64,000 bases of DNA, from contig JAQWOM010000038.1 of the NCBI GenBank assembly GCA_029245865.1, positions 1-64,000 of the forward strand, written 5' to 3'. The notes beneath the pieces are model-generated. The model was not told the DNA's origin. It made no database searches and saw only the letters and a program-made list of their open reading frames with translations. This document shows positions 7,984-17,090 of the stretch, piece after piece (the stretch's first letter is position 1; every line of letters begins with the position of its first letter). Position numbers and translations under genes: made by a program. The stretch is from Planctomycetota bacterium. GTDB lineage: Bacteria > Planctomycetota > B15-G4.

Positions 7984-9338
7984 TACGGAGCCTCCTCGAC
8001 GCGCACCTTGTCGCCGTCCTTGAGGTTCTCATTGCCCACGACGACGACTTGCATGCTCGCCTCGGGGGGCGCGCCATCAAGGATGGAGAGAATCTCCGTC
8101 TGCATTGCGGTGCTGGCTCCCGCTACGAACGGAACCCGCTTCACGGATGTGCCATCTTCGTTCAGGGCGAAGAAGATCGGCTGATCGTCATCGTAGCGTA
8201 CAGCGCGTTTGTCGATGAGCACCGCGGCGTCACGAGCTTCCGTCACGATGCGAGCCTCGCAAAAGAGCCCGGGGGCCAGACCAGCGGCCGGCTCAAGGTC
8301 CACAAGCACACTGACCGATCCCGTGGCGCGGTCAAGCACCGGATTGACACGACGCACGGTGCCTCGATAGGTCTGAGATGTTCCTGTGACCGAGCGCGCC
8401 TCGACACTCTGTCCTTGCTTCAGTCGATCCATGGCGTCTTGAGGGACGCGAAGCTCGAGCGTTGGACGGGTGATGTCGACGATGCGAAAGGCCATCTCGC
8501 CCTGACTGGATAACTCGCCCGTTTCGACGTGGCGTTCTGCAACCACCCCCGCGACGGGTGCGCGAACCTCTGTCTGCTGAAGATCTTCTTGAGCACGCTT
8601 CCAGTCGATTTCAGCCTGGCTCTGAGCAATCTGGGCTAACTGCCCCGCGATGACGGTGGCATCACGTTTGAAACGTGAAAGATTGAGGTCGTCAGAAGCG
8701 TGTTCCGCCTCAAGCCGTGCGTCGGCAACTTCTTGCATGTTCACAAGGCCGTCATCCACCAGGCCTTGCAGTCGATCGAGGTCACCCAGTTGTTTCTGTT
8801 GTGCGCGTTCGGCGCGGATGATTCGAGCGTCCTCTTCTTTCAACATCAAGACTTGCCGCTCAACCTCCAGCTTCTTTTCCTGGAAGGCTCCTGCAGCTCG
8901 CTGTTCTGCAAGGCGTAGTTCGGTGTCATACAGCGTCATCAAGATGTCGCCCTGCTGCACCGATTCGCCCTCGTCAAACGTGACGTTCGTGATGGGCAGA
9001 CCTGTGAGCTTGGGGAAAACGGCCACCGAGATGTCTGACTCGACGCGCGAGGACACGATCACTTCGTCGCGAATGGGAGCAACATCGAGCGCCTTGATGA
9101 CGACCAGTGTTTCACGAGTCGAGGCGCGACCGCCGCTGACGCCTTCAATGGGTGGGCGGTCGTCGGTGGATCTGGAGGCCTGCGTAGCCACACCGTCTTC
9201 CACAGAGGCTTTGGCCGTCGTGGAATCCGAATTCTTGCTGCTCTCCACGTTGCCGGTTTCGCTGGCGCCCTGGCATGCGAGCGACAAGAACACCGCGAGG
9301 GACAGAACCAAGGTCGAGAGATTGGGGCGAAGGCACAT
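7980..9338 (-). CDS. RND periplasmic adaptor (membrane fusion protein, HlyD/MdtA family)
   Basis: About 452 residues. It links the RND pump to an outer-membrane channel; no TolC-type gene is in the window. The N-terminus has a signal-like hydrophobic run followed by a Cys (FLSLACQG), so a lipoprotein is possible, though the lipobox is not ideal. Then come a low-complexity linker, the first half-lipoyl segment (PKLTGLPITNVTFDEGESVQQGD), a long coiled-coil hairpin (about residues 150-260), the second lipoyl half (VRAPVAGVVAERHVETGE) and beta-barrel/MP domains. The frame stays open far upstream over the divergent moeA; ATG at 9338 is the first credible start. Confidence 0.93.
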   Translation of the reverse strand: MCLRPNLSTLVLSLAVFLSLACQGASETGNVESSKNSDSTTAKASVEDGVATQASRSTDDRPPIEGVSGGRASTRETLVVIKALDVAPIRDEVIVSSRVESDISVAVFPKLTGLPITNVTFDEGESVQQGDILMTLYDTELRLAEQRAAGAFQEKKLEVERQVLMLKEEDARIIRAERAQQKQLGDLDRLQGLVDDGLVNMQEVADARLEAEHASDDLNLSRFKRDATVIAGQLAQIAQSQAEIDWKRAQEDLQQTEVRAPVAGVVAERHVETGELSSQGEMAFRIVDITRPTLELRVPQDAMDRLKQGQSVEARSVTGTSQTYRGTVRRVNPVLDRATGSVSVLVDLEPAAGLAPGLFCEARIVTEARDAAVLIDKRAVRYDDDQPIFFALNEDGTSVKRVPFVAGASTAMQTEILSILDGAPPEASMQVVVVGNENLKDGDKVRVEEAPY

Positions 9339-9432
9339 GGCGTGTGGAAAAGCTGAAGAGCCGGGGGAGGGGCTGGCCGAAGGAGCCGGCAGCGCGCGGC
9401 CGCGCCAGCCGGGATTCGGGGTGGGATCGCCG

Positions 9433-9438
9433 TATGGT
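9433..9438 (+). promoter_or_regulatory. Possible -10 box (TATGGT) next to the moeA start
   Basis: TATGGT ends 5 bases before the ATG of moeA, which has no ribosome binding site. If used, the transcript would begin at or within the start codon. This parallels the TATGAT box before the microcompartment operon. Weak on its own. Confidence 0.28.
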
Positions 9439-9443
9439 ACGTC

Positions 9444-10754
9444 ATGGGAATGCCAGGACCGACATCCTCCCGTTTCGACCCCGACGGCAGCCCAGGTCGC
9501 GATTTCTGCGACGAGGGCTCTCACGACTGGATCGACATCCGTGAGGCCCGCGAGGTTGTCTTGAATGAGGCTCGCCCGCTGCGACGGGCTGAGACCATCG
9601 AGGTCGTCGAGGCTTCCGGGCGCTTGCTGGCAGAGCAGGTCTTGGCAGGCGTGGATCTTCCGCCCTTCGATCGCGTGATGATGGACGGTTTCGCTGTGCG
9701 CGCTCAGGACATCGCGGACGCGCCGGTCACGCTGCCCGTGATGGGTGAAGTGGCCGCAGGCGCTGCGGGTGAGGCCCCCCTGCTGCCCGGGACCGCGCGC
9801 GCGATCATGACCGGCGCACCGCTTCCCCCAGGAGCCGACGCCGTTGTTCCCGTGGAATGGACGCGCGTCATGGATGTTCCAGGCGATGTCCCAGGTGCCA
9901 CGGGGAGCGTCTGCATCGAACGTTCCGTGCCCGCCGGCAAGCACGTGGCACCTCGCGGACAAGATCTCACCGTGGGGAAGCCCATCGCGCTCGAAGACAG
10001 TCGCATCGGACCGCTCGGGTTGTCCCTGCTCGTCTCTTCGGGCGTTGGCTCGGTGAGTGTGCGGGCGCGGCCGCGTGTGGCCCTGCTGACCTCGGGCGAT
10101 GAACTCGTTCCCCCAGGCGCTCCGTTACGCCGCGGCCAGATTCACGAGAGCAACGGGCCCGCTTTGCGGAGCCTTTTCGGGAAACTCGATGTGGAAGTCG
10201 TGTCGCTGGGTGTCGCCAAGGACACGCGCGAAGATCTCACGGCACTCGTCGAACGTGCGCTGGAATGTGATGTTGTTGTGCTGACCGGCGGGTCTTCGGT
10301 GGGGCGCTACGACTATTCCGCAGAAGTCGTCGAGTCTTTTGGTGCCAAACGTCACTTCGATCGGCTGTCCGTCAAACCCGGGAAGCCCACGTTGTTCTAT
10401 ACCTGCCGAGATTCGCTGGTGTTCTGCCTGCCCGGCAATCCGGTGGCGGCCATGATGACCGCCCGTGTTCTGGTCTGCCCTGCGTTGCATCGCATGGCAG
10501 GTCATGAGGTCCACCCCTGGACGCCGCTTGAAGCGAAACTGGCTTCGCCTGTGCGTCGCAACGCGGCACGCGACATGTTGATTCCAGTGCGCGAAGAGGG
10601 GGCAACCGTTGTCTTTGACGGATGGCATGGCTCGGCCGACCTGGTCAGCATGAACCAGGCCGACGCCTTTGCCTTCGTTGCACGCGGTGAAGGCACGGCC
10701 GAGGTGGGCACATGCACAGACGTCTTCCCTCTGAGCCGGGGAGTTTGCTGGTGA
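9444..10754 (+). CDS. moeA: Molybdopterin molybdenumtransferase
   Basis: Inserts molybdate into adenylated molybdopterin, the last step of molybdenum cofactor synthesis in the cytosol. The 436-residue protein has the family order: an N-terminal RPLRRAETIEVVEASGRLLAE-like segment, the PPFDRVMMDGFAV signature, TSGDELV, then the MogA-like domain with LTGGSSVGRYDY and CLPGNPVAA. The first ~30 residues are extra and Asp/Ser-rich. It is followed by lnt with a GTGA stop/start overlap. No molybdoenzyme or other moa/moe gene is visible in the window. Confidence 0.94.
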   Translation: MGMPGPTSSRFDPDGSPGRDFCDEGSHDWIDIREAREVVLNEARPLRRAETIEVVEASGRLLAEQVLAGVDLPPFDRVMMDGFAVRAQDIADAPVTLPVMGEVAAGAAGEAPLLPGTARAIMTGAPLPPGADAVVPVEWTRVMDVPGDVPGATGSVCIERSVPAGKHVAPRGQDLTVGKPIALEDSRIGPLGLSLLVSSGVGSVSVRARPRVALLTSGDELVPPGAPLRRGQIHESNGPALRSLFGKLDVEVVSLGVAKDTREDLTALVERALECDVVVLTGGSSVGRYDYSAEVVESFGAKRHFDRLSVKPGKPTLFYTCRDSLVFCLPGNPVAAMMTARVLVCPALHRMAGHEVHPWTPLEAKLASPVRRNAARDMLIPVREEGATVVFDGWHGSADLVSMNQADAFAFVARGEGTAEVGTCTDVFPLSRGVCW

Positions 10755-12412
10755 GCATGCCCGCTGAAACCAAGCGGCCCACGACCTGGGGGCTGTTCGG
10801 TCTCGCACTTTTGATCCTGGCGTTTCCGCCGTTCGATCTCTGGTTCTGTGCACTGCTGGCACCCTGGCCGCTGGGCGTGAGTGCGGCCGCGAGTCGATCG
10901 GGTGCAGGGGCCTTCTGGCGCTTCACCCTTCTGGGCGTTGGCGTGCTGCTGGGCATCAGCTGGTGGTTGGCCGAGACCTCCCTCTTCAACTTGGCCGTGG
11001 TCACGGTGGTGGAGGCGCCGATCTTTGGGCTTTTCGGCTGGGCCGGCTGGAGGGTGCTGCGTCAGGGCGCTTCCGTTTTTCCGGCCTTGCCCGTGCTGTG
11101 GACGGGCAACGAGATGATTCGCATGAACTGGCCCGAGACGGGCTACCCCTGGGCATTGCTCGGACAGGCTCTCGCGGCCAACCCGATTCTTGTGCAGGTG
11201 GCAGACCTCGGCGGCGTGCTGGCCGTGAGCTTCGTGTGCGCCAGCGCAGCAGCGGCGCTCTGGGCTCAGGTGTCGGGCCGTCCCGGGCGTGGGCCAGCCC
11301 TGGTCGTTGTGTCACTCGCCATCCTTTATGGGTTCATTCGCCCGGCCACTTTACCGGAGCCTGAAGCCGGTCCGCTGGTGGCCACGATCCAGCCCGGCTT
11401 CGATCAGCAGTTAAAAGATCGGGGCGAGGCGGCGTCCCTTCGGTGGGAGCGCTGCTTCGGACAGGTTGCCGAGATTGCCCAGGCCTTTCCCGAAGCGGAC
11501 CTCGTCGTCTTTCCGGAGACCATGTGGCCGTTCAGCGGAAACAGTCCCTACAGCATGCTCGTCGACCAACGTTCGGATGCGGAACGCTTGGAAGACCAAG
11601 GGCCTGTCTCCCGAGCGCTGGCTGCCAACCAAGAGAATCTACGCACAGGCCCCCTGGGCCAACTCAAGGATCTGTTCAAGGAACAGCAGACGCACTGGTT
11701 GCTCGGAGCCCCGGCCCTGGGCGTGGCCGCAGATGGTTCTGCGACTCTGCTGAACTCAGCGTTTTTGTATGGCCCTGACGGAGCACGTGGGGATCGCTAC
11801 GACAAGGTCATCCTGATTCCCGGTGGGGAGTATGTGCCCTTCCGGAACGTGCTGCCCGAGGCTGCCCGCGACTGGTTAGACCGGATGATTCGGGCTCAGG
11901 CCGGATTTGTCCCGGATGTCCTGCCAGGGGCCGAGGCGCGAGTGATCGAGGTGCCGCTGGCGCCTGGAGGCTCTCCGCAGCCCATTGGTGTCACCATCTG
12001 CTTCGAGAACGCCTATGGGGACTACAACCGGAAGCTCGTGGCCCAAGGGGCTCGCTTCCTGGTCAATCTGTCCAATGAGGGTTGGTTTGGCACATCGCCG
12101 GAATTCGACCACATGGAGCTGCATTCGGTTTTGCGAGCCGTGGAGACCCGGCGAGCGCTGTTTCGCTCCACGAATACAGGAATCTCGTGCCTGGTCCGCC
12201 CTGACGGGAGCCGGCCTTCCGGGGCCGACCGCCTCGAGGTGGAGGGCGCGGATCGAGGGGTGGCAGGCATCTTTGGCGCACGAGTCCCGCTCTATGGCGG
12301 TTCGACCCTTTATATGCTCTGGGGAGATGCTCTCGGCTGGGCCTGCCTGGCAGGCAGCGTGGCCCTGCTTTTCGCCGCGGGAAGGCGCAGTTCGAGGCCC
12401 AGCGTTCCTTGA
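10751..12412 (+). CDS. lnt: Apolipoprotein N-acyltransferase
   Basis: An inner-membrane enzyme that adds the third acyl chain to the N-terminal Cys of lipoproteins. It has an N-terminal multi-TM half followed by a nitrilase-like periplasmic domain. The catalytic triad is in place: Glu 256 (VVFPETMWPF), Lys 352 (YDKVILIPGGEYVPF) and Cys 417 (GVTICFEN). At about 553 residues it is near the usual length. A GGGGAG at 10738-10743 sits 7 bases before the GTG at 10751, which overlaps the moeA TGA, so GTG is preferred to the ATG at 10757. The many lipoprotein-like proteins in the window are potential substrates. Confidence 0.95.
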   Translation: MSMPAETKRPTTWGLFGLALLILAFPPFDLWFCALLAPWPLGVSAAASRSGAGAFWRFTLLGVGVLLGISWWLAETSLFNLAVVTVVEAPIFGLFGWAGWRVLRQGASVFPALPVLWTGNEMIRMNWPETGYPWALLGQALAANPILVQVADLGGVLAVSFVCASAAAALWAQVSGRPGRGPALVVVSLAILYGFIRPATLPEPEAGPLVATIQPGFDQQLKDRGEAASLRWERCFGQVAEIAQAFPEADLVVFPETMWPFSGNSPYSMLVDQRSDAERLEDQGPVSRALAANQENLRTGPLGQLKDLFKEQQTHWLLGAPALGVAADGSATLLNSAFLYGPDGARGDRYDKVILIPGGEYVPFRNVLPEAARDWLDRMIRAQAGFVPDVLPGAEARVIEVPLAPGGSPQPIGVTICFENAYGDYNRKLVAQGARFLVNLSNEGWFGTSPEFDHMELHSVLRAVETRRALFRSTNTGISCLVRPDGSRPSGADRLEVEGADRGVAGIFGARVPLYGGSTLYMLWGDALGWACLAGSVALLFAAGRRSSRPSVP

Positions 12413-12437
12413 CACTGCCAAGGACCCCACTTACGCT
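12409..12437 (+). promoter_or_regulatory. Candidate sigma-70 promoter upstream of the coiled-coil gene
   Basis: A perfect -35 TTGACA (12409-12414, overlapping the lnt stop codon), a 17-base spacer, then TACGCT as a moderate -10. It would give a leader of roughly 90 bases before the ATG at 12536. Confidence 0.42.
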
Positions 12438-12535
12438 CCGCATTCATCGTCTTGTGAGGGGCACGAGGCTCCTTACCCGCCGATGAACCTACCCTCCGTA
12501 AGTCACGGTCCCTTCCCCAGGATCCCTGAGGCCGC

Positions 12536-13378
12536 ATGAGTAGCATTGGCAAGATATTCGTCGTCGTGAACTTGGTCCTCGCACTCTTGCTGCTTGGTTC
12601 GTTGGGCGCTCTGCTGAACGCCTCTCGTGCCACCAAGGCAGAGGTCGCGTCTCTCGAACAACAGGTCGCTGACCTGGAAGCGCATAAAACGCAAAGCTCC
12701 AGTGACTTTGCGAGCCAGAAGCGCGCCTTGGATAGCGAGAAACGTTCCCTGGAGAGCGCCAAGCAAGACCTTGAGGTTGAGCGCGACAACGCGATGCGCA
12801 GCGCTGCCAAGGAAGCCGTGGACAACCAGCAGCTGCGAGACGATGTCTCCAAGCTCTCGGTGAACTACGAGTTGCTCCAGAGCGACCTCTCGGCCGCGCA
12901 GCAGCGCAACACGGACCTGCAAGACTCAAACGACCAGTACCGGGATCAGGCTCAGACCGCGCAGAACGATGCACGGGAGTCGCTCCTGGCACGTCGCGAT
13001 CTCGAAGACCAGATCGTGGGCTTGAATGGCTCCATCGAGATTCTCGATGTGGAACTGACCGTGGCCATGGATCGTGCTCGTCAGGCCGAGCGCCTTGTCG
13101 ACTACGCGAAGACCGCAGGGTTTGATCCGACGATGCTCATCGCCGCTCCTGCGATCGATGCCCTGGTTGCCTCGGTGGACACCGAGTACGGCTTCGTGAT
13201 TCTCGACAAGGGCAGCAGCGATGCTGTCGAAAAGGGATTCACCTTTGACGTCTATCGTGGCCCCGACTACCTGGGTCAGGTGCGAGTCGACACCGTGAAC
13301 GACAACTATTCGACCGCGCGTATCATGCTGAGCAACGGCACCATGCGTGCCCATGATCGCGCCACGACCCGCCTGTAG
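12536..13378 (+). CDS. Membrane-anchored coiled-coil protein
   Basis: 280 residues: one N-terminal TM helix (about 7-29, VVVNLVLALLLLGSLGALL), a long coiled coil (about 35-190, rich in E, Q, K, A and D) and a compact C-terminal domain of about 80 residues with beta-strand alternation (EYGFVILDKGSSDAVEKGFTFDVY). That domain recalls the small FlgT-C-like beta barrel found at the end of similar planctomycete envelope proteins. It probably sits in the inner membrane with the coiled coil in the periplasm. It is followed 30 bases later by a small TM protein. Function unknown; a structural envelope role is a guess. Confidence 0.85.
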   Translation: MSSIGKIFVVVNLVLALLLLGSLGALLNASRATKAEVASLEQQVADLEAHKTQSSSDFASQKRALDSEKRSLESAKQDLEVERDNAMRSAAKEAVDNQQLRDDVSKLSVNYELLQSDLSAAQQRNTDLQDSNDQYRDQAQTAQNDARESLLARRDLEDQIVGLNGSIEILDVELTVAMDRARQAERLVDYAKTAGFDPTMLIAAPAIDALVASVDTEYGFVILDKGSSDAVEKGFTFDVYRGPDYLGQVRVDTVNDNYSTARIMLSNGTMRAHDRATTRL

Positions 13379-13408
13379 GCCCCCTAGACAAAGAGAACGG
13401 AGACGATC

Positions 13409-13648
13409 GTGGCCAAATCACGAAAGAACCCGACGCGGGGCGGCGGTGGAAGTGCCCGCAAGACCAAGTCCAAAAACGCTGGTTTTGAGGTCGAGGAGCA
13501 GCCTGCCGAAGGCGAAACTTCGCCCTCAGCAGGGGCCTCTCTCGAGACGGCCCTGGTTTATGTGACTTTTGTGGCCCTGCTCGCAGGGCTCATCATGGCC
13601 CAGTCAGACCTGGCTTCGAGCTACAACCAGGGGCTCTTCGGGGGCTAA
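13409..13648 (+). CDS. Small single-TM protein with basic N-terminus
   Basis: 79 residues. Begins at a GTG with GGAG about 8 bases upstream. The first 30 residues are Lys/Arg/Gly-rich, then comes an acidic-Pro stretch and one TM helix (about 48-64, ALVYVTFVALLAGLIMAQ). It likely forms a pair with the coiled-coil protein 30 bases upstream. No family recognised. Confidence 0.65.
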   Translation: MAKSRKNPTRGGGGSARKTKSKNAGFEVEEQPAEGETSPSAGASLETALVYVTFVALLAGLIMAQSDLASSYNQGLFGG

Positions 13649-13710
13649 AAACCACCCGGGACGAAAGGGCCGCTTCAAGCGCCTCTTCGCTGCTTGACGC
13701 CGTCACCCGA

Positions 13711-13733
13711 GGGATCCCCGTGCAGGGGATCCC
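13711..13733. terminator. Strong 9-bp hairpin after the small membrane protein gene
   Basis: Perfect arms GGGATCCCC and GGGGATCCC with a 5-base loop, about 60 bases past the stop of the upstream plus-strand gene. No T-tract follows (CCGCATG), so it may be a factor-dependent stop, an mRNA-stabilising end or part of a structured RNA. Confidence 0.35.
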
Positions 13734-13982
13734 CCGCATGTTCTGGCCTGCTGTCCGTGGGGCTTTCGCAGGCGGTCTCGCAAAAGGTCTGCGTGCGCAG
13801 GCTTTGGTGGCCTTGTAGACGTCGCCCCTGCGTGAAAATCGTCGTGGGCTGTGCCGAACGCCTTGAGCGGAAACCAGGCCGCTGGAGGCTCGCGCGGGCC
13901 CCGATCTTGGCTTGAGTGTGCGCTCTCCATGGCCCGAAGACGGGCTGTCGAAGGGCCCATGGTTTGTCCGCGTGAGAGAAGT

Positions 13983-14003
13983 CATGCACAACAACAGTGC
14001 ATG
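13983..14003. promoter_or_regulatory. Perfect dyad CATGCAC-N7-GTGCATG
   Basis: 7-base arms separated by 7 bases, in the gene-free region about 280 bases before mreB. The spacing (14 bases centre to centre) would suit a dimeric regulator, but it could equally be an RNA hairpin. Confidence 0.3.
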
Positions 14004-14283
14004 CCCACGAGGGCGCTGCAAAGACGAGTTGGTTTCGGGCTTTGTGTGCGTGCTTTGTCTTGCTCCAATGGTCTTGTTCTTTCCGTGCTCGCGGAGGGGT
14101 GCGTCGGGTCTTGCGACCTGCGCAGGCCATCCGCAGGAGGTGGCGAATCAGTCACGGTCTAAGACAACGTGAGCAGGTAGCGAGGCGTCAGGTGGTGGCC
14201 CTTGTCTCTGTGCAGTTAGGCGTCGACTGCAGGGGACAATTCGAGTTGCGCTTCGGCGCTTACCCTTGCGAGGGGAGACTGTG

Positions 14284-15339
14284 ATGAAAGCCTTCGAGTG
14301 GATGATCGGGAAGTTTTCCACTGACATGGGAATCGACCTGGGGACTGCGAACACCCTGGTCTGTATTCCGAATGAGGGCATCGTCCTCAACGAGCCCTCG
14401 GTTGTGGCCGTCCGAAAGGGCACCAACGAGGTGCTTCTGGGAGGCGACGCTGTCGGCCTGCAAGCTAAAGAGATGCTCGGCAAGACGCCTGGCAACATTC
14501 AGGCGATCCGGCCCCTGAAGAACGGCGTGATCGCCGACTTCGAGGTCACCGAGAAGATGCTGCGGTATTTCATCCGCAAGGTTCACAACCGAAACGTCAT
14601 GGTGCGCCCACGTATCGTCATCGCGATCCCCTCCGGGATCACCGCTGTCGAGCGGCGCGCCGTGATCAACTCGGCAGAGCGTGCAGGTGCCCGCAAGGTC
14701 TACCTGGTTTCCGAACCGATGGCAGCCGGCATTGGCGCCGGCATGCCCGTGGCTGACCCGATGGCCAGCATGGTGGTGGATATCGGTGGAGGCACCACCG
14801 AGGTGGCGGTCATGTCCTTGTTCGGCACGGTGCACAGCGAATCGATTCGCGTGGCCGGTGACGAGATGGACGAAGCGATCGTCAACTACATGCGTCGCAA
14901 CTACAACTTGCTGATCGGTGATCAGACGGCTGAGCGCATCAAGATTTCTATTGGTTCGGCGGCTCCGCTTGAGAAGGAACTCGAGATGGAAGTTGCAGGT
15001 CGCGATCTCATGATCGGGTTGCCTCGCCGCGCCGTCATCACGAGCACCGAGATTCGCGAAGCGCTTCTCGAGCCTGTCATGGCGATCATCGAAACCATCC
15101 GCAACGCTCTCGAAGGAACGCCGCCAGAACTGGCTGCCGACCTCGTGCAGCAAGGCATCATTCTGTGTGGTGGCGGTGCCCTCCTGCGCGATCTGGGAGT
15201 GATCGTTGAGCAAGAAGTGCAGTTGCCTGTGAGGGTGGCCGCTGACCCGCTCACCTGCGTGGCACGGGGAACCGGCGAATTCCTGAATCAGCTGGATCTG
15301 TACAGCCGCGTGCTTGATTCGGGAGAGGACGCAGCCTGA
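14284..15339 (+). CDS. mreB: Rod shape-determining actin homologue MreB
   Basis: A cytoplasmic actin-fold ATPase that forms membrane-bound filaments directing the elongation machinery. At 351 residues it is full length. Phosphate-binding motifs are visible: GIDLGTANT (16-24), DIGGGTTEVA (166-175) and the later CGGGALLRDLGV. The N-terminus KAFEWMIGKFS is amphipathic and suits membrane binding. ATG at 14284 has a GAGGGGAG ribosome site just upstream. It is separated from mreC by 96 bases, so it may be transcribed with the rest of the operon or partly on its own. Confidence 0.97.
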   Translation: MKAFEWMIGKFSTDMGIDLGTANTLVCIPNEGIVLNEPSVVAVRKGTNEVLLGGDAVGLQAKEMLGKTPGNIQAIRPLKNGVIADFEVTEKMLRYFIRKVHNRNVMVRPRIVIAIPSGITAVERRAVINSAERAGARKVYLVSEPMAAGIGAGMPVADPMASMVVDIGGGTTEVAVMSLFGTVHSESIRVAGDEMDEAIVNYMRRNYNLLIGDQTAERIKISIGSAAPLEKELEMEVAGRDLMIGLPRRAVITSTEIREALLEPVMAIIETIRNALEGTPPELAADLVQQGIILCGGGALLRDLGVIVEQEVQLPVRVAADPLTCVARGTGEFLNQLDLYSRVLDSGEDAA

Positions 15340-15435
15340 CTTGATGTCGAAGCGGGTGTGGGTGGTGGCGCCTCTTCTCGCTTTTGAAGGCAAGCCACGC
15401 CACGATCGGTTCGGGGGGCCGGCAGAGAGCACGCC

Positions 15436-16635
15436 ATGACGGTCCGACCCAGCTTTCTTGTTGTCGCCCTGTGCCTCGGCTCCCTTTTCGATTGGCAGCC
15501 GGTGCGCAGCGGCGAACAGGCTCTCAGCGCGCTGCTACGTCCGACCGATGGGCTTGTGCAGGTGTGCCTGCCGACATTCACAGAGCCAGAGCAAACGCGA
15601 CGCGCTTTAGCCGTTCGTGAGGCGCGTGAAGCGTGGGGCAGCTGGGAAATCGCACTGAGGAGTGGGGCTCGGTCGTCCGATGCACGCCGGGAACTCGCGG
15701 TGGTCCCCGTTGTCGAACCACGACGTTCGGCGCAGGAGTTGATCGTGCGCGTGCCGCCCGGCGCTGTGCTGGCCGGTGCAGCCGTCACGAGCCACGGCGT
15801 GCTCCTGGGATTTCTTCGGCCTTGGCGCCGAGACGCAGAGCGTGTTGAGTCGGGTGGGCTTGCGCGGGTGGCACTGCTTGGCAACCCGAAGGCTCGTCCG
15901 GTGGCTGCGGAATGGCGGGCCTCGGCAGAGTCACCCGCAGTTCACTTTCTGCTGACGAGTGGGGCGGAGGGGCCAACGATTGCACACACGAGTCGCGAAG
16001 GCGTGTTGGCATCTGGTCAGCTGGCCTACACCCGGGATGCCTCGATGTTTGGCGATGCGCTACCCGGTGGTTTGTTGCTTGGGCGTGTGAAGCAAAAAGA
16101 TGCCTCGGATATTCCAGGCGGGGCTCTTGCCGAAAGCCGCCAGCGAGAAGGCAAGCTCGAAAGCTTGGTCGATGCTTACACGCTTGATCACGTGGTCCTC
16201 GAAGTGGATGTCGGCGTTCCCTGGGAGATCCGTGAAACAAGTTGCCGTGCTTTCGCCAGCACCAGTCGCCGAGGCCGATTGCGTCTTGATGCGGGAATGT
16301 GGAACGGAATCGCCTCCCAGGACCTTGTCGTACAAGACGGCGTCTTTATCGGCCAGGTGAAGGCCGCAGGCCCGTGGTCTTCCGAGGTTCACCGCGAACT
16401 GCCTCCTGGCAAAGTCCTTGTTGTTTCTCCGGAAGGCGAGGTGGTCTCGACAACGCCCCTGTCGGCTGATTGGCCCCGTGATTGGGTGCCGCAGGTCGGT
16501 TGGCGGGTGGTGGTCGGTCATCGCGTGTATGGGGGATTTCTGGCCGGTGAGATTCGAGAGGTCGGGCCACGAGGATTCTCCGTCGAACGTCCTCTGCTGG
16601 ATCCCGAGGGAGACCTGCAGGTGTTCGAACGGTGA
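15436..16635 (+). CDS. mreC: MreC-like cell-shape protein (divergent)
   Basis: A 399-residue protein with an N-terminal signal/anchor (FLVVALCLGSLFDW). It lies exactly where mreC is expected, between mreB and mreD, with a GTGA overlap into the next gene. The C-terminal half is beta-rich with repeated G-x-V patterns (QDLVVQDGVFIGQVKAAGP, GWRVVVGH), as in the MreC double beta-barrel, but the sequence is too divergent for me to confirm from motifs, and the usual long coiled coil after the anchor is weak. The name rests mainly on context. MreC would sit in the periplasm, linking MreB to PBP2. Confidence 0.72.
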   Translation: MTVRPSFLVVALCLGSLFDWQPVRSGEQALSALLRPTDGLVQVCLPTFTEPEQTRRALAVREAREAWGSWEIALRSGARSSDARRELAVVPVVEPRRSAQELIVRVPPGAVLAGAAVTSHGVLLGFLRPWRRDAERVESGGLARVALLGNPKARPVAAEWRASAESPAVHFLLTSGAEGPTIAHTSREGVLASGQLAYTRDASMFGDALPGGLLLGRVKQKDASDIPGGALAESRQREGKLESLVDAYTLDHVVLEVDVGVPWEIRETSCRAFASTSRRGRLRLDAGMWNGIASQDLVVQDGVFIGQVKAAGPWSSEVHRELPPGKVLVVSPEGEVVSTTPLSADWPRDWVPQVGWRVVVGHRVYGGFLAGEIREVGPRGFSVERPLLDPEGDLQVFER

Positions 16636-17090
16636 TCGTTGCTCTCGTTTTCGTCGCCGTGTTTCTGGGGCAAGTGTTTGTTGTCTCGCGGGGTTGGTTT
16701 GGATCGTTCGCACCCGACCCGCTTGTTCCCATCGCGGCCTTTGTCGCTTTGTATTGGCCTCGGCGCACCGTGTTGCTGAGCCTCGTGCTTCTGGGTTGGT
16801 TGCGTGCCTCGCTGCTGGTCGAACCGGCTGGAGGACAGGTGCTGGCTGTGCTGGTTGCTTACGCCATCGTGACGGGGCTTCGCACGCACCTGCTCGAGTT
16901 CCGCGAATTTGGCTATGTCCTGGGCGCGTTTATTCTCGCGGGATGCTGGTCGATGGCAGCTGTGCTGACATCGAGCGCCTTTGGAATCGGCATCTCGGGC
17001 GGACGTGAACTTGTGCTGGGCGGCTTGCTGTCGATTCCCTTGGCGGGCTGGGCCATGAATCTGGCGAATCGTTACGGCGAAACTTCGTGA
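16632..17090 (+). CDS. mreD: MreD-like membrane protein
   Basis: 152 residues, almost entirely hydrophobic, with about five TM helices, matching the size and topology of MreD. It starts at a GTG that overlaps the mreC stop (GTGA) and itself overlaps the PBP2 start in the same way. Sequence alone is not diagnostic; position between mreC and PBP2 is the main support. MreD is an inner-membrane partner of MreC and PBP2. Confidence 0.75.
   Translation: MIVALVFVAVFLGQVFVVSRGWFGSFAPDPLVPIAAFVALYWPRRTVLLSLVLLGWLRASLLVEPAGGQVLAVLVAYAIVTGLRTHLLEFREFGYVLGAFILAGCWSMAAVLTSSAFGIGISGGRELVLGGLLSIPLAGWAMNLANRYGETS

Larger units (their letters stand above)
13649..14283. other. 635-bp gene-free region with several hairpins upstream of mreB
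   Basis: No convincing protein frame on either strand; the frames present are basic, low-complexity mirrors. Several strong inverted repeats lie here: GGGATCCCC/GGGGATCCC (13711-13733, 5-base loop), CATGCAC/GTGCATG (13983-14003), a CCATGG...CCATGG stem enclosing GCCCG-AAGA-CGGGC (about 13928-13964), and GCGC-TTCG-GCGC (14248-14259). I could not match it to RNase P RNA, tmRNA, SRP RNA or any riboswitch. It may hold the mre operon promoter with a structured leader or an RNA gene. Confidence 0.5.

Noticed and set aside
13649-14283. RNase P RNA, tmRNA or SRP RNA in the mreB upstream gap
   Set aside because: The conserved cores of these RNAs are not found on either strand.
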